64,000 bases of DNA from Lonicera japonica (taxonomy: Eukaryota > Streptophyta > Magnoliopsida > Dipsacales > Caprifoliaceae). Made by a program: the position numbers and the translations under genes. The first letter of the stretch is position 1. Each line of letters begins with the position of its first letter. Where the stretch lies: the NCBI GenBank assembly GCA_021464415.1, contig CM038469.1, forward strand, positions 57,095,702 through 57,159,701, written 5' to 3'. The notes beneath the pieces are model-generated. The model saw nothing but the letters and a program-made list of their open reading frames with translations, did not search any database and was not told where the DNA came from. Positions 45,791-57,785 of the stretch are shown here, one piece after another.

Positions 45791-47012
45791 AAAAACCAAA
45801 GCTAATACTTACTAAAACCAAAATCCATCTCCTAAAATCTAAAGAAACACACATTTTTATAATGTATTTCATTGTCTTTACTTTTTTTATAATGTGTTAC
45901 ATTAAAATCATAAGTATTTTATTCTATTTCTTGTCTTTTGGTTATTTTTTATTATTATAATGAGAGTCCATGCATAGACTTACTAAAATATACATAAATA
46001 CTTAATAATCCATGTATTAAAATTTGTCACTCTATATGGACTAAAAACATTTTATGAATGTAACAAAATCCATAGATTATTAAAAATAGTCACAATCTTT
46101 CTAATAGCCCGTTTGGATTGAAGGAATGGAACGAAATGGAAAAGAAATGGTTAATTAAGAGGGAAATGAAGGTAATGGACTAGAAATGAATGGTTTTAAT
46201 TTTATTATTATTTAAATAGTTAAGGATGGAAAAGTTTAGAATGGAAAGAACTCTTGTTTAGATAAAGAGAAGAAAAGAAAAGAAACGAAACGAAAGGAAT
46301 TTAGTTTAATATATTGTTAATAAATTATGGTTAAATTTGGAAGTTTAGTTTGGGTTCGAGGCTAGCAATTCCAGAATCGACTCGAACTGAATTATGTATA
46401 AGAAAATGAAAGATGTTAATATGTATTCTAAGAATACACATTAAGTATACTACGATACAAAAAAGAGGGACATTTATAAGAATATGTTCCTTATTCATTG
46501 CATGTTATGATCATATTGAAAAAAATCGTTAATGCTTGCCATTATTATTGAATTAACTACGTAATGCTATTTTTTTTTATCACATACATGACAATAAGAT
46601 AATTCATCATTTTATTTCATGGGTTTTATTCTTGTAAATATAAAAATAAAATAGTAACTAAATACACAATGTGGTTTTTATATGTTTGCTTATTGTTTCT
46701 AGAAAACCATGAATATAATTAACATTTGAATTAATCTTATATCGCTATTAGTATTCCATGGTTAAGTTAAATTGATTTAGAAAAAAAATATGTTAAAATA
46801 AAATAAAACCAAGTACCCTAGTTTGAAGATTTAGAAATTGAAACCGAATTTTTAAATTTGATTTAAGTACCATAATTTCTATCCCGATCGAAATAAAAAA
46901 CACCCATGGCATATGCCATTAGCCTTTATAATATAGATTAAGGCATTGTTTAGTTCACAGAAGGGAAATTAATTCCCTGTGTTTCTCATGGGGGTGGAAA
47001 ACTAAAGGAAAC
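45791..47012. other. Intergenic stretch, possible Harbinger-like remnant
   Basis: At ~46108 'agcccgtttggattgaagg' resembles a Tourist-type end and the sequence at 18782, but no matching right end was found. The remainder is AT-rich, without genes. Confidence 0.4.
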
Positions 47013-47015
47013 TAA

Positions 47016-47328
47016 GGGTCCGTTCGGTAACGTTTTCGGAGAATGTTTTCTGAGAATATTTTCAGAAAATAAAATGAGAAAACAAATTTTCCTAGAACGA
47101 AAAGAGTGAAAACATTTTCCAAGAACGAAAACAGTAAAAACGAAGATGGCAAGAGTTAGAATGGAGAGAACATCATTTTTGCGTTTTTGCGTTTTATGCT
47201 TTAAACGTGAATTCATTCTTCAAAAATATTTTTCGTATTTTTGTCAACGTCCCACCGAACTCATTTTTTATCTATTTTTGGCCTCAAAAAACAAAAACGG
47301 GCCTCTAAAAATGCTACTGAACGAACCC
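47016..47328. mobile_element. PIF/Harbinger (Tourist)-like MITE, 313 bp
   Basis: The left end GGGTCCGTTCGGTAACGTTTT and the right end, inverse of GGGTTCGTTCAGTAGCATTTT, agree with a few mismatches. TAA flanks both sides (47013-47015 and 47329-47331). The interior has complementary 'gttttctgag' and 'aaaaacgaag' blocks. Confidence 0.78.
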
Positions 47329-47331
47329 TAA

Positions 47332-48939
47332 AGTTCTTGTCAGGTTTCCTTTCATATGTTTGGTAAAGTATGAAAAGTATTCAGGAAATACTATTTAATT
47401 TTCCTTCCGGTGTTTAGTTGGTGCATGATATAAAAGTAAAAATACATCAATATTTCAATAATATCCTTATATTTTAAAATAAAAACAACAACATAAAAAT
47501 AGGTAAATTTGGCAATAGTATATTTAAATAGTGGTATTATTATCTAAATTTTTTTATAATAAATACTAAAAAATCCGAAAAAAAAATCAATCTCATAAAG
47601 TATAAGTGAAATAATTTTTTCCTTCCTTTCTCTCTTGTCAAAACAATATTTTCAGATTTTATTCTTACCTAACAAAAGACAATTGTAACTTTTCTCTTCT
47701 AAATTCTTGAATCCATAAATAAAAAGAGTGCTAAGAGTAAGAAGAGTAAAATCCATTACTGATTTCACCATGAATTAGCTCATGGCTTAAATACATTTTA
47801 GTACCATATACTCCTACGCAATTAACACTTTTCGTTGAAGTACATTTTTCATTAAAAAGTGCATGTACTTCTGGTTCTCACTATAAGCCATCGGGCAAAG
47901 TCGGAGAGTTGACGTGGACAATTAATACACACGTGGACGTCAAGAAAAATAGACAAAATAAAAAATAAAAAATTCCAACTCATATTTCAAACTCACGTGC
48001 CGGAGAGTTTGTACTATCTAGGTTCCTTCTTCCTCATTTTACTCAATAACCATCTCTCTTCCTCTCGCACTTTAAAATTACAATGAAGTTTAATTTCTCA
48101 AATTTAAAGGTGCAGCAAGAGGGATTGCATCTAAACCAAGTAACTTTTGCTTATTGATTTCTCAAATTGATTAAGTTTGATTTGCATAGGGATATCTCCA
48201 AACTCTGCTCTTCTTATCTCTTCAAACTTTGTTCGTCTTCAATTCTAGTGGATTTCAACACGACAATGTCTTCGATTCTTCGATTTTTTGATTTGGGTAA
48301 GTAATTCATTCTTTGTTCCCTTCCCTCTAGACTCTGTTTATTAATTTAGTTTAGGGCTGATAATTCTTAGAGTATCTTTCTGGTATTTAGTACACTTTGT
48401 TTTATTTGGGACTGTTTGATGACCTTGATTGAACTATTTTAGGGCCTAATTTTTACTGATAACCAATGGGTGTGATTCTCAAGTATTGTTAGTTCTTCAT
48501 TATCTGTTTTTGCTGCTAATTTGAGTTAGAGAGTTAGATTAATTAGGAGGAGAATTATTTTTATTATACTCTGTTTTCACTGAGCATTATTTTTGCTAGT
48601 TTTGAGTTATAGAGAGGTATGGAGATTGAGAGATTGAGAGTGGTTCGGAAGTTTATGACAAATGTTTTGGGGCTAGGTTTTTTTTTTTTTTTTTTTTTTT
48701 GTCAAAAAGCTCTTCTCTAACGTGATTTAAATGTGATATAATGTCTTGCCATTTTTAATTGAGTTGGCATTTTATTTATGTTTTTTTTTTCTTGTCCATG
48801 TGTGCATTAATTGTCCATGTCAAACTTTTTGGCACCGGAGAAATCATCTAAGTCTGCCGGTGGCCTAGAGTGAGAACCAAACAAGATTACATGCTCTTTT
48901 TAATGAAAATAGAGTTCGAGGCTCAAAGTGCTAATTGGC
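47332..48939. other. Intergenic stretch, no gene recognised
   Basis: AT-rich, with a 24-base T run at ~48680-48701 and a pyrimidine-rich leader-like block at ~48010-48070. No exon was recognised. Confidence 0.4.
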
Positions 48940-48942
48940 TAA

Positions 48943-49722
48943 GGCCTTGTTCACTTGCCACTTAATTTGCTACTTAAATCTGAAAACTTAAATTTTTTAG
49001 ATTTAAGTGGTTATCAAAGTTATTCACTAACTAAAAAAATTAAGTGACCACTTAATTTTTACCACTTAAAACTTAAAATTTTCATCCAAAATTTTAAGTG
49101 GCAAAGTTGACACTTAAATCTGAAACTTAATTTTAAAGGGTGTAAAAAGTCCACTTTACCCCCTCTCTTTTCTCAAAATTACACGACACTCTACCCCCAC
49201 TCCTCGTCGCCATCCTCGAAGAATCCTCCGTCTCCATAGCCATCTTCACTCTCATCCCCGCCGTCCAAAACACTTTCAATGACTCTTCCACCGTCTCCGT
49301 CTTCACCACAAAATCAGCCCACCCAGCCCTCGGATAATAAACAATCTCGAATGCCATTCCCTGTGCTGTCAACTCAACAGCCTCCGCCACTGCCTCTGGC
49401 GAAATCTTACCCCTCCCATTCCTCGAAAACCCCTCTTTCACTACAAAACCCTCATCATCCCCCTTCAATCTCAGTGATGATGATCCTACAGGGCAATTCC
49501 ACCTCCCTCCACAATCCGCATGAAACTTGATTGTTATATTTTTATTTTGGGTGTTGTGTAAAACGAGGGCAAAATGGTCATAATAAAAAAAATTCAGATT
49601 TCAGATGTGTTATATTAAAACAAACAACATTTTTTCAGATACATTTTTCAGACGTAAACAAACAGCTTTTTCAGTTTTCAGTTTTCAGTTTTCAGATTTC
49701 AGTTTTTTTACTAAACGGCACC
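48943..49722. mobile_element. TIR-like element carrying a captured gene fragment (Pack-element candidate)
   Basis: The left end GGCCTTGTTCACTTG and right end (inverse of GGTGCCGTTTAGTAA) are only partly complementary, but TAA flanks both sides (48940-48942 and 49723-49725). The first ~190 bp are full of 'cttaaatctgaaaactta' and 'ttaagtgg' motifs and the last ~120 bp of 'cagttttcag' repeats. This is the style of hAT- or Harbinger-type MITEs in eudicots. Between them is sequence with a different, GC-richer composition that encodes an auxin response factor fragment on the minus strand. Confidence 0.5.
49211..49468 (-). pseudogene. Auxin response factor fragment (ARF10/16/17 type)
   Basis: The minus-strand frame contains [18 protein letters not shown], then [16 protein letters not shown] and [16 protein letters not shown]. 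This is the conserved segment just after the B3 DNA-binding domain in ARF proteins (the family reads F(E)VVYYPRA...FVVK...GMRxKMAxETEDSSR). Homology seems to start near RNGRGK and stops abruptly after SSRM, where real ARFs continue with a W-x-G-T segment. No B3 domain, middle region or PB1 domain is present, and I see no miR160 site. It is therefore a fragment, not a gene. Confidence 0.75.
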
Positions 49723-49725
49723 TAA

Positions 49726-51207
49726 GAGTAAGTGGTACTAAAATGTATTTAACCCTTAGCTCATCACTTCCTCTCAAAATGCCAAAAGGCAACAGATTTA
49801 GCTCTCACTTTATCTCTCACTACACCTTCAACCTCCACTCGTTTGTCGTTCCTCGATTCCGGCGTTCGTTGTTCTCTCATTCCACCCTCAACTTCACATC
49901 TCATCCCTTGCCCCACTCTTCTCAAAAACCCCTCTTCTCAATCTTGCCCTAATGCTTTAAAAGCATTAATTAATCTGCAAGTACCAGGTACAATCTTCCT
50001 CAATTTGGTATTTTGGTTTGGAACTTTGGACATTTTAAGATGCATATTTTGGATTTTGGTGCTTCTGAGCAGATAAAATAATTAGATTTTGGTTCTTGCA
50101 TTAAACTGGCTATGTATTTTGGTAATTTCGGTTTTACCGAAAATAAAATTATACAGAATGGAATTTTCGGTAGCCGATAAACACTCGGTTCGGTTTATGT
50201 TTAATTTTCAGTTTGGTTTGGTAATAAAGGTTTCGGTTTGGAATTCTTTCCATCATTATCATATCTCACATTTTCAGATTCGTGCATTAACTTACTTCCT
50301 AAATCTGTACCATAAGAGTATTCTGTTGCTCAAAACTTTAAGTTCCATCGTGAATCATGAATAAGATTACATATGAAAGTTTTGTAATAGCATTTTGTGA
50401 GAGTTAAATGAACTGGATTTGGTCACTCGATCTGAAATTGTAAATCAGGCCATTATTCCCTAAAAATGATAGTATGTAATTATTCAATAGTTTAAGAAGT
50501 ATGGTTTCAGATTTGGGTAAATGTATATGTAATTACTCAACATATATGGTTTCAAATTTGGGTAAATGTATATGTAATTACTCAACATATATGGTTTCAG
50601 ATTGATGTTTTCCTGAACAATATAGACATGTTCCTTTTTTTTATTTTGTATGATTTGGTGAGCTTCAGATTAGCTAGTAAAGGGCAGGCAGCAAGAGTGA
50701 AACAAGAAGACGTGGTGCTCTTGACATTTATTGATCGCAACCCTTTCGCTGAAGAGGACGTTAATCCCTTTGCTGTAAGTTAATTTTATTGTTTTTTCAA
50801 TTTGTGTATTTTTGTTTGCATTGTTTGTTCAGTATAATCCAAACTTGATACTTCTAGGTTTTTATAAATTTTTAGTTCTAGGGACTTCAATTCTTTGATG
50901 GTTGTTTGAGTTTGTTTATTGGCCATATGAAATTTATAATATAATCGATTATGTATTAGTTTGGTTGTTAATTGTAGTTGGATCTAGTTTTTCCAAATGT
51001 AATTGATTAGGCTCTTAAATGAATCTATTCATTTGGTCCCTATATTTATGATCTTAAGGATTTCTACTGATATACATGTTGCCTTCATTTAGTATACTGT
51101 TGTTCTAGTTGTTTTTCCATATGTTCACACTATATAAGATTTTCTAAAAACTTCTACATTTTTTTTTGTTTTACCAGTTAGCATCAATTTTATAACGATT
51201 TCTACAT
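49726..51207. other. Remains of a possible SCAMP gene 5' region and intergenic DNA
   Basis: A pyrimidine-rich block at ~49755-49990 looks like a promoter or 5' UTR. It is followed by AT-rich, intron-like DNA up to the SCAMP-like exon at ~50676-50774. A short repeat ('gtaaatgtatatgtaattactcaac') occurs twice at ~50516-50590. Confidence 0.4.
50676..50774 (+). pseudogene. SCAMP-like N-terminal exon lacking a start codon
   Basis: The frame reads DRNPFAEEDVNPFA and ends exactly at a good donor (gct|gtaagt). Plant secretory carrier membrane proteins start with an ATG a few codons before a near-identical DxNPFxEExVNPFA NPF-repeat motif. Here the equivalent place reads LLTFI with no ATG in the exon. 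No other SCAMP exon was seen within the next few kb, and a copia element (51213-54234) interrupts the region. Either a broken gene or a captured fragment. Confidence 0.5.
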
Positions 51208-51212
51208 ATTAG

Positions 51213-54200
51213 TGTTAGAATATTGTCAATATCTTGTATTTGACCTTTGAGAGATCCATGTCCATAATTATCTCTCAAATCCCTTGATTCCTGTAGAGTT
51301 ATTTAGGGTTTTATATTTTCCTTTTTTTGTATGCTTGCTAATCCTTATATAAAAGGTCCTCATATGTATTTGTGATGTATTTATTCAATATACAAATTAT
51401 ATTCCCATATCTTTTCTCGTCATATTTTACTCACATGGTATTAGAGGTGATTTTCTAAAAACTCCTCCTATCCTCATCTCCACCCATTATCCTCTCACCT
51501 TTAAAATCAAATCACCAACCGAAATCATCACTCACCCTAAAAATCATCCTCTCACCCGTCATGTATCACACTACCAGACTCCTCTTACATCAAACCATTA
51601 AAACCTTTCCACAGCCAGACTCCCTAAAGCTCTAATCAAAACAACTTCACCATTATTAGAATCATTTTTAGTAGACAAGCCCAGCTCTGTAAAAAAAATC
51701 AAAAACTGAGCTCGCACGCGCCCGCTTGCACGGTGGATGATTTTCTCATCTTGTCCATCAAATCCACGTGTAGATCATCTTAGCCACATCTTATGTGCCT
51801 CATGTTCTAACTTCACTCACCCTACGCAGCATGAACCTCATTCAGCACACGCCTTCCTATCTCACCCATGCGCATGCGCGTCTGCTAGCTCATCTACTAT
51901 TATGTCTGCCACTTCAAGTAATTCCTGGTATTTTGATTTTGGTTGCTACAATCATATGACCTCAGATTCCACCATAGTCTTCTCAAAAGATTCCATCCCA
52001 GACACATCTCCAATTAAAATTGCTGATAGGTCTCAATTACATGTTCACGATATAAGCCAAGTCTCTACATCAAATATATCTATTCCAGCTATTTTCCACA
52101 TACTTAAATTGATGATTAATTTTATATCTGTTGGTCAACTATGTGATCTTGATCTAAACGTTGTCTTTTCCTCTTATGGTTATCATGTGCAGGATCCATA
52201 GACGAGGCATATTATTGGGATAGGTCGTAAAGTTTGTATGTTCGAGCTGGTTCACCTTGGCACACCACTAAAAATCATCACTTCTGTCCTCTCAGTTGCC
52301 CCTATTTTTCAACATTTTCTTTGAAACTTTAGCATTCTATGTTAGGTCATGTGTTTGTTGAAAGGCCTCGGTCTCTTATATCAACTAGTAGATTATGAGT
52401 CGTTAAATCATAAAATGTTTCCTGTTTATCGGATCAACTTGGAAAACAACATGTAATTTTTTTTAATAAAAGCGATTATGTTTTTTCTTTATCTTTTGAT
52501 CTCATTCATTCTAATCTTTGGGGACCTTCTCCTCTTAACATTATGGGGGTTCTCAATCCTTTATTATTTTCATAGATGACGGTACTAATTTCTTCTGGAT
52601 ATACCTTATGAAAAATTATTCCGAACTACCAAAGATACATTTTAACTTTGCCAAGGTGATTCAAACTTAATTTTCTCAACCAATCATTTTTTACTGTTCT
52701 AATAATGCTACGAAATACGAAGAAACCAATTTTCTTAAATTTTTGCGTGAGCACGGAATTGTTTCTCAATACTCTTGTCCCATTACATCTCAACAAAATA
52801 GTCATAATGAATGCAAATGCCGTCATTTCTAGTTACTGTCCAAACCAATCTCATTTCCAGTGGGTGTTTTGAATGTTTCTGAAGGGAAGCAACTCTTACT
52901 ACTGTTTACACCATTAATCGACACTTTATTCCTGCTTTCCAAAATGAATCACCCTATGAAAAACTATATGGTTCCACATAACTATAATCTTTTGAAAGTT
53001 TTTAGGTCTGTCTCATTTGTCTTACTTTAGCCTTATAAACATTCCAAATTCGAACATTGTTATCATCTTTATTATTTGTTGGGGTATGTTATAGAACATA
53101 AAGGGTTTAGATGTTGGGATCTAACTTCAAAGAGGCTTCATGTGTTTTGACATGTCATATTATCACCGGTAATGATATTACTAATATTTCTAATCTAAAA
53201 CAATCTCCTAGTCATCATTTCAAGATGAAGGATTTGGGTCGTTTGAATTATCTCTTGGGGCTTGAAGTTCTCTCTTACCTTTGCTGGTTATTATCTCTCC
53301 CAGGCCAAGTTTGCTTCAAATATACTTATTTGCGTGGTCTCAACTATTGCAAAATTATTGTTACTCCATTTGAAACAAATCTCAGGCTTACCGCTCTTAA
53401 TGGCAATGCTCTTATTAATGATACCTTGTATTAATAGATTGTTGATAGCCTAGTTTATCTTAACATCACTCATCCAGACATTGCATATGTTGTCCACATA
53501 GTCTGTCAGTTCATGTCCGCCCCACGATTTACTTATTATGCAACCGTTCTTTGCATCCTTCGATACATCAAAGGGACTCTGTTCCAATATCTCCATTTTC
53601 CATCCACGTCTTTTATTGAGTTACGCGCCTATTCTGATTTTGATTGGGCGGGTGATCTAAATGATAGACGATCTACTACAAGTTACTATACTTTCTTGGG
53701 TGATTCACTCAAATCTTGGCGTAGCTTGTTTCTAGCTCAAATAACCTTTCTTATATATGGGAATCCTTCAACATCGTCCCACCACTATTGCCTGCGAAAA
53801 CTGGAGTGCTATACATATTGCTCACAATGATGTCTTTCATGAATGAACAAAGGATATCAAAATTGATTGTCACTCTGTTCATCAGCATGTCTCTAACAAT
53901 TCTGTTTATCTCATCTCCATTTTCTCCGTAGATCAAACGGCCAACGTCTTCACTAAAGCTTATTTACCAGACTGCTTTCAGGATTTGCTTTTCAAACTCA
54001 AAATGGTTTCTTATTTGCCACCTTGAGTTTGCTGGGGATGTTAAAATATTGCCAAGATATTCTTGTATATTGTGTTGTTGACCTTTGAGAGATCCATGTC
54101 CATAATTATCTCTCAAATCCCTTGATTCTTGTAAAGAGATTTAAGGTTTTACGTTTTTCTTTTTTGGTATGCGTGCTCAACTCTGGTCCTCATATGTATT

Positions 54201-54234
54201 CACATATCTTTTCTATTTTCATATTTTATTCACA
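51213..54234 (+). mobile_element. Old, degraded Ty1/copia LTR retrotransposon
   Basis: LTRs 51213-51435 (223 bp) and 54039-54234 (196 bp) share 'gacctttgagagatccatg' and 'ccataattatctctcaaatc' with many differences and deletions. Flanks attag (51208-51212) and gttag (54235-54239) differ at one base. The primer site 'tggtattagagg' follows the 5' LTR. LTR divergence and broken frames mark it as much older than the copia at 25766-31053, to which its RNase H region is clearly related. Confidence 0.85.
51737..53990 (+). pseudogene. Degraded copia pol remains
   Basis: Recognisable pieces in order: a protease-like region (WYFDFGCYNHMTSDS, where family members have LDSGASNHMT), a GAG-pre-integrase start (VGQLCDLDLNVVFSS), then integrase and RT pieces spread over several frames with stops. 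After these come MKDLGRLNYLLGLEV and the RNase H part (YSDFDWAGDLNDRRSTTSYY). The central RT with its YVDD box is missing. Reading frame changes occur at least near 52200, 52850, 53150 and 53720. Confidence 0.8.
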
Positions 54235-54239
54235 GTTAG

Positions 54240-55187
54240 ATTTAGATTTTCTACATTCTATTTTTTCCCGCGCCCTTCAAAGCTCTGTTTTGTGTTCGTA
54301 AATGGTTAAATATCCAAGCATTAATGGTGGTGTCCATGTTTTGGTCAATGGATCACGGTTCTTGTGATACTTCACTCAAATAGTCAGGGTTTTAGAGTGT
54401 GACCTAGTATCCAATTGGTCATGGTTCATTACTATTACAAGGCAATGTCACCATATTTTCTCCCATTTATGGCACCAAGTGACCTTGACTCACTGCTGTG
54501 GTTACGGTTAACTGTGACCCCTGTTTTGGTCGCGTAGCAAATGGTCATGGTGAAAAGCTGTAATCAATGCTCTTAAACTGTGACCATTTGTGATTTTTGG
54601 TGCAGTGAATTCTTGAATCCTAAGGAAAGAAATGAAAATTCCAAGAAGTTTCAAAGAGCATACAAATTTCTCTAATATTTTTCCATCTCAGTTTAAGATT
54701 AACAAAAATGAGTTGGCTTGCTCTGGTGGGGAACTATAGCTCTATTAATAGTATATCCCTTTCCTTTTTTTTTTTAGCAATTGTACCTGGAGGATTCGAA
54801 CACGAGATCTCCCACTAAATAGATCATCCTTACACAGACCTAGTGAACCGCTATATTAAGAAGATAATCTAAACCTACCCTAATTATCTAGTATTTGTTT
54901 GGAAGATATTTCGAATCAAATCATCTACACAAGGTAACCAAATTACTAGGATATATTGAAAAAGACCTAAACAAATATTTAAAATTCAAAAAAAGATATA
55001 AATAAGGAAAATAGTTAACCTAATCAGTCAAAATAAAAAAAAATACAATTATTTCTTACTTTAGGTAGAACTCTTTGGTAAAGTAAAACTTATTCAAAAA
55101 AGGTATAAATAAGGAAAATAGTTAACCTAATCACTATTTACCATCATTTCCTTTAATTAATACCATCCATAACCACTCATCTACACC
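54240..55187. other. Region upstream of the aspartic protease gene
   Basis: Contains a block with repeated 'ggtcatggt', 'ctgtgacc' motifs (~54350-54600) of unknown origin. Near the gene, a direct repeat of about 33 bp ('tataaataaggaaaatagt' then 'taacctaatca') lies at ~54993-55026 and again at ~55102-55133. Confidence 0.5.
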
Positions 55188-55195
55188 TATAAATA
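55188..55195 (+). promoter_or_regulatory. TATA box of the aspartic protease gene
   Basis: TATAAATA lies 35-42 bp before the ATG at 55230, in the sequence 'cacctataaatacctc'. If it is used, the 5' UTR is only about 10 bases, so a more upstream TATAAATA (in the direct repeat at ~55103) might be the true one. Confidence 0.55.
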
Positions 55196-55229
55196 CCTCT
55201 CGACACCCCAATCTTAACAATAGCTATCC

Positions 55230-56549
55230 ATGGCAACCTTTGTTACTTTCCTTTCTCTTTTCTTCATTGCGTTTACAATGTTCAACATTTTTCTTTCCAC
55301 ATTTTCTCTTGTAGAAGCAAATGTTAATGGCTATTTTAGCGTTGATCTCATCCATCGAGATTCAACAAAATCTCCATTCTACGATACTTCCGTAACTTCT
55401 CATAAACTTTTGAGCAATGCTATCCAACGTTCAATTAGCCGTGTCAACCATCTTGCAATAAGTTCATCCTCCTCAACCAATAAATTATTACTCTCCAGTC
55501 TTGGAGACTATATCCTCAACATATCAATTGGCTCACCGCCCGTTACTTATGTAGGTATTGTCGATACAGGCAGTGACCTTACATGGATCCAATGCGAGCC
55601 TTGTCCCAAGTGTCACATACAAAAGACGCCTCTTTTTAGTCCTAAAAGTTCTTCAACTTATAAAGAGGTTCCTTGTCATTCAAGGCCATGCAGATCACTT
55701 GAAGAAACCTCTTGCTTGACCGCTAATGGAAGTTGCCAATACACTGCGACTTACATAGATGAATCCTTCACAAATGGAGTTCTGGCCACAGAAACACTCA
55801 CCCTACAATCAACTACAGCAGGACCAGTATCGCTCCCGAAGATTCTTTTCGGTTGTGGACATAACAATAGTGTCGCAATAATGAAAGGGGATGAAAGTGG
55901 TATAATTGGCTTTGGACGGGGAAAGTTTTCCCTTATTTCTCAAATGAAATATTTGGCTCATGGTAAATTTTCGTACTGTTTGCCTCCCGTATCATCCCAA
56001 TGGACAAAGTCTACCAAAATGAATTTTGGTGACAATGGAGTTGTTTTGGGTCCTGGAGTGGTCTCTGTGCCACTATATACCGGGTTAGTATACCATGAAA
56101 GTAACTATTACGTAACTTTAGAAGCTATTTCTGTTGGAGACAAGAAGTTGGAATATCCTAGTCCAATCATAGAGGGTAACATGATTATAGACTCTGGTAC
56201 AATATTGTCGTACTTTGGTACATATTTTCTCATGGACATAGATAGGGAAGTTAAAAAGGCGATAAATGCAAAACCTGTGGAGGACCCTTTGAAGATCCTA
56301 AACGTGTGTTATAGGACACAGGATAATATAACTATTCCTACTATTACAGTGCATTTTCGTGGAGCAGATGTGAAGCTGAATGCAGAAAACACGTTTGTCA
56401 AAACAAGTAAAGATGTTATGTGCCTTGCTTTTGGTCGAGAGGATAGGATTTCAATTTTTGGAAACTTGGCTCAAATAAACTTCATGGTAGGTTATAACCT
56501 CGAGAAGAACACAATATCGTTCAAGCCCACCGATTGCACTAAAGAGTGA
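55230..56549 (+). CDS. CDR1-like secreted aspartic protease (A1 family, nepenthesin-like)
   Basis: By family, an apoplastic aspartic endopeptidase; CDR1 of Arabidopsis acts in disease resistance signalling, but that role here is inference. The gene is intronless with 439 residues, normal for CDR1-like members. A hydrophobic signal peptide covers residues ~1-30, then a short propeptide with the family motif FSVDLIHRDS (36-45). The first catalytic motif is DTGSDLTW (Asp112) and the second DSGTILSYF (Asp321; relatives more often have DSGTTLTYL). A Cys-rich insert typical of nepenthesins follows the first site (QCEPCPKCHI, then PCHSRPC and SCLTANGSC). Other landmarks are FGCGHNN (207-213), SYCL (248-251) and IFGNLAQINFMVGYNL near the end. 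No frame break. Confidence 0.92.
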   Translation: MATFVTFLSLFFIAFTMFNIFLSTFSLVEANVNGYFSVDLIHRDSTKSPFYDTSVTSHKLLSNAIQRSISRVNHLAISSSSSTNKLLLSSLGDYILNISIGSPPVTYVGIVDTGSDLTWIQCEPCPKCHIQKTPLFSPKSSSTYKEVPCHSRPCRSLEETSCLTANGSCQYTATYIDESFTNGVLATETLTLQSTTAGPVSLPKILFGCGHNNSVAIMKGDESGIIGFGRGKFSLISQMKYLAHGKFSYCLPPVSSQWTKSTKMNFGDNGVVLGPGVVSVPLYTGLVYHESNYYVTLEAISVGDKKLEYPSPIIEGNMIIDSGTILSYFGTYFLMDIDREVKKAINAKPVEDPLKILNVCYRTQDNITIPTITVHFRGADVKLNAENTFVKTSKDVMCLAFGREDRISIFGNLAQINFMVGYNLEKNTISFKPTDCTKE

Positions 56550-57166
56550 GTAATATGAGCAATCAGTTCCTTTAAAGTGTTGTATCTTCTGTTTCAATAT
56601 GGATTCGGGGACGTAGATCACTATTTTAAGTTATTTTGGTGATGGTAATGATTTTTATAAAATGTTGTAATAAGTGGATATGGATTGGAATAATGATAGT
56701 GTTGGGATACAAAACTATTCCAATAATTATTTATTACGTGAATTAGAGAGATGGGAAGTCTAAATCTAAATATTGTTGAGAGAGGTGAAGAACCTGCAAC
56801 ATTACGATGATGAAAACATACCTAATTTGGATAACTTTTTTCCCTTGATAGTTCTTATTTTTCAAATTCTCACATAAATCAATCAATTTTTTTTTTTACT
56901 ATTTTCCATGTTACTATCAAACGGAACCGGTTCTATTTAATTTGATAACAAAGTTGAAAAATAATTGGGCATGTGTAAATTTTTATTTATTATTATTATT
57001 TTTTTTTATTTTTATGCATAGCGATGTGTTTCTGTTCGAGGCTTTCGTATCAAATTCTTTAAGTTTCCCTTTTTATTTTATTTTATTTATTTATTTATTA
57101 TAATTATATTCCTAGTGGGTAGTACAAAGGAGGTCCAATTGGTGGCCCTTCATCTAATTCTTGTAC

Positions 57167-57397
57167 CTTGGCTAGCACAATGTTACCTAATTTGCGGGAT
57201 GCTTTGGTATGTGGTCCGCACCTAGCCTAGTATATGTTGTGGTGGTTGTAGGCTTAGTCGAACGCTATTACGGGTCTTTACACCTTGGCTACCACAATGC
57301 TGCCGAATTCACGGGATGCTTTGGTATGGGTATGGTACCTAGCCTAGTATGTGGTATGATGACGGTAGGCTTAGTCAAATGCTATTTCGAGTTGCAT
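57167..57397 (+). repeat. Two tandem copies of a 117-bp unit
   Basis: Copies start with 'cttggctagcacaatg' (57167) and 'cttggctaccacaatg' (57284). Both contain 'cgggatgctttggtatg', 'acctagcctagtat' and 'gtaggcttagtc'. The unit length is divisible by three, so a repeat-encoded frame stays open, but nothing suggests it is translated. Confidence 0.7.
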
Positions 57398-57747
57398 ACG
57401 CACTATTTATCAACTCTGCTATATATATATAGTAAAGTGGAATCGTTGATATTTATAATATACAATAAAAACTTGTTAAAATAATTAATAACCTCATTAA
57501 ATTAATAAATTTTGCCGGTCCTAACTCGGGCCTAAGAGTTAAATTAATACTTTTACTAAATTACATAATACTTTTTTATAAGGTTCTCTTGTGCCTGTCG
57601 GTTATATAAATTAGTAATTCATTTTTTCAAACCTACTATTATGCCTTATCAAAATATTAGTATAATGTTGTTTGCTTTCTTGATACTTTTGAGTTGGGAA
57701 GCCATTGGAATTGAAGTATGGAAAAGAATATAATTTTTGTCATGGAA

Positions 57748-57785
57748 GAAGAAGAAGAAGAAGAAGAAGAAGAAGAAGAAGAAGA
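57748..57785 (+). repeat. (GAA)n microsatellite
   Basis: About twelve GAA units in a row in the intergenic region downstream of the protease gene. Confidence 0.9.

Noticed and set aside
57209..57484. 91-residue open frame
   Set aside because: Product of a 117-bp tandem repeat whose length is divisible by three.
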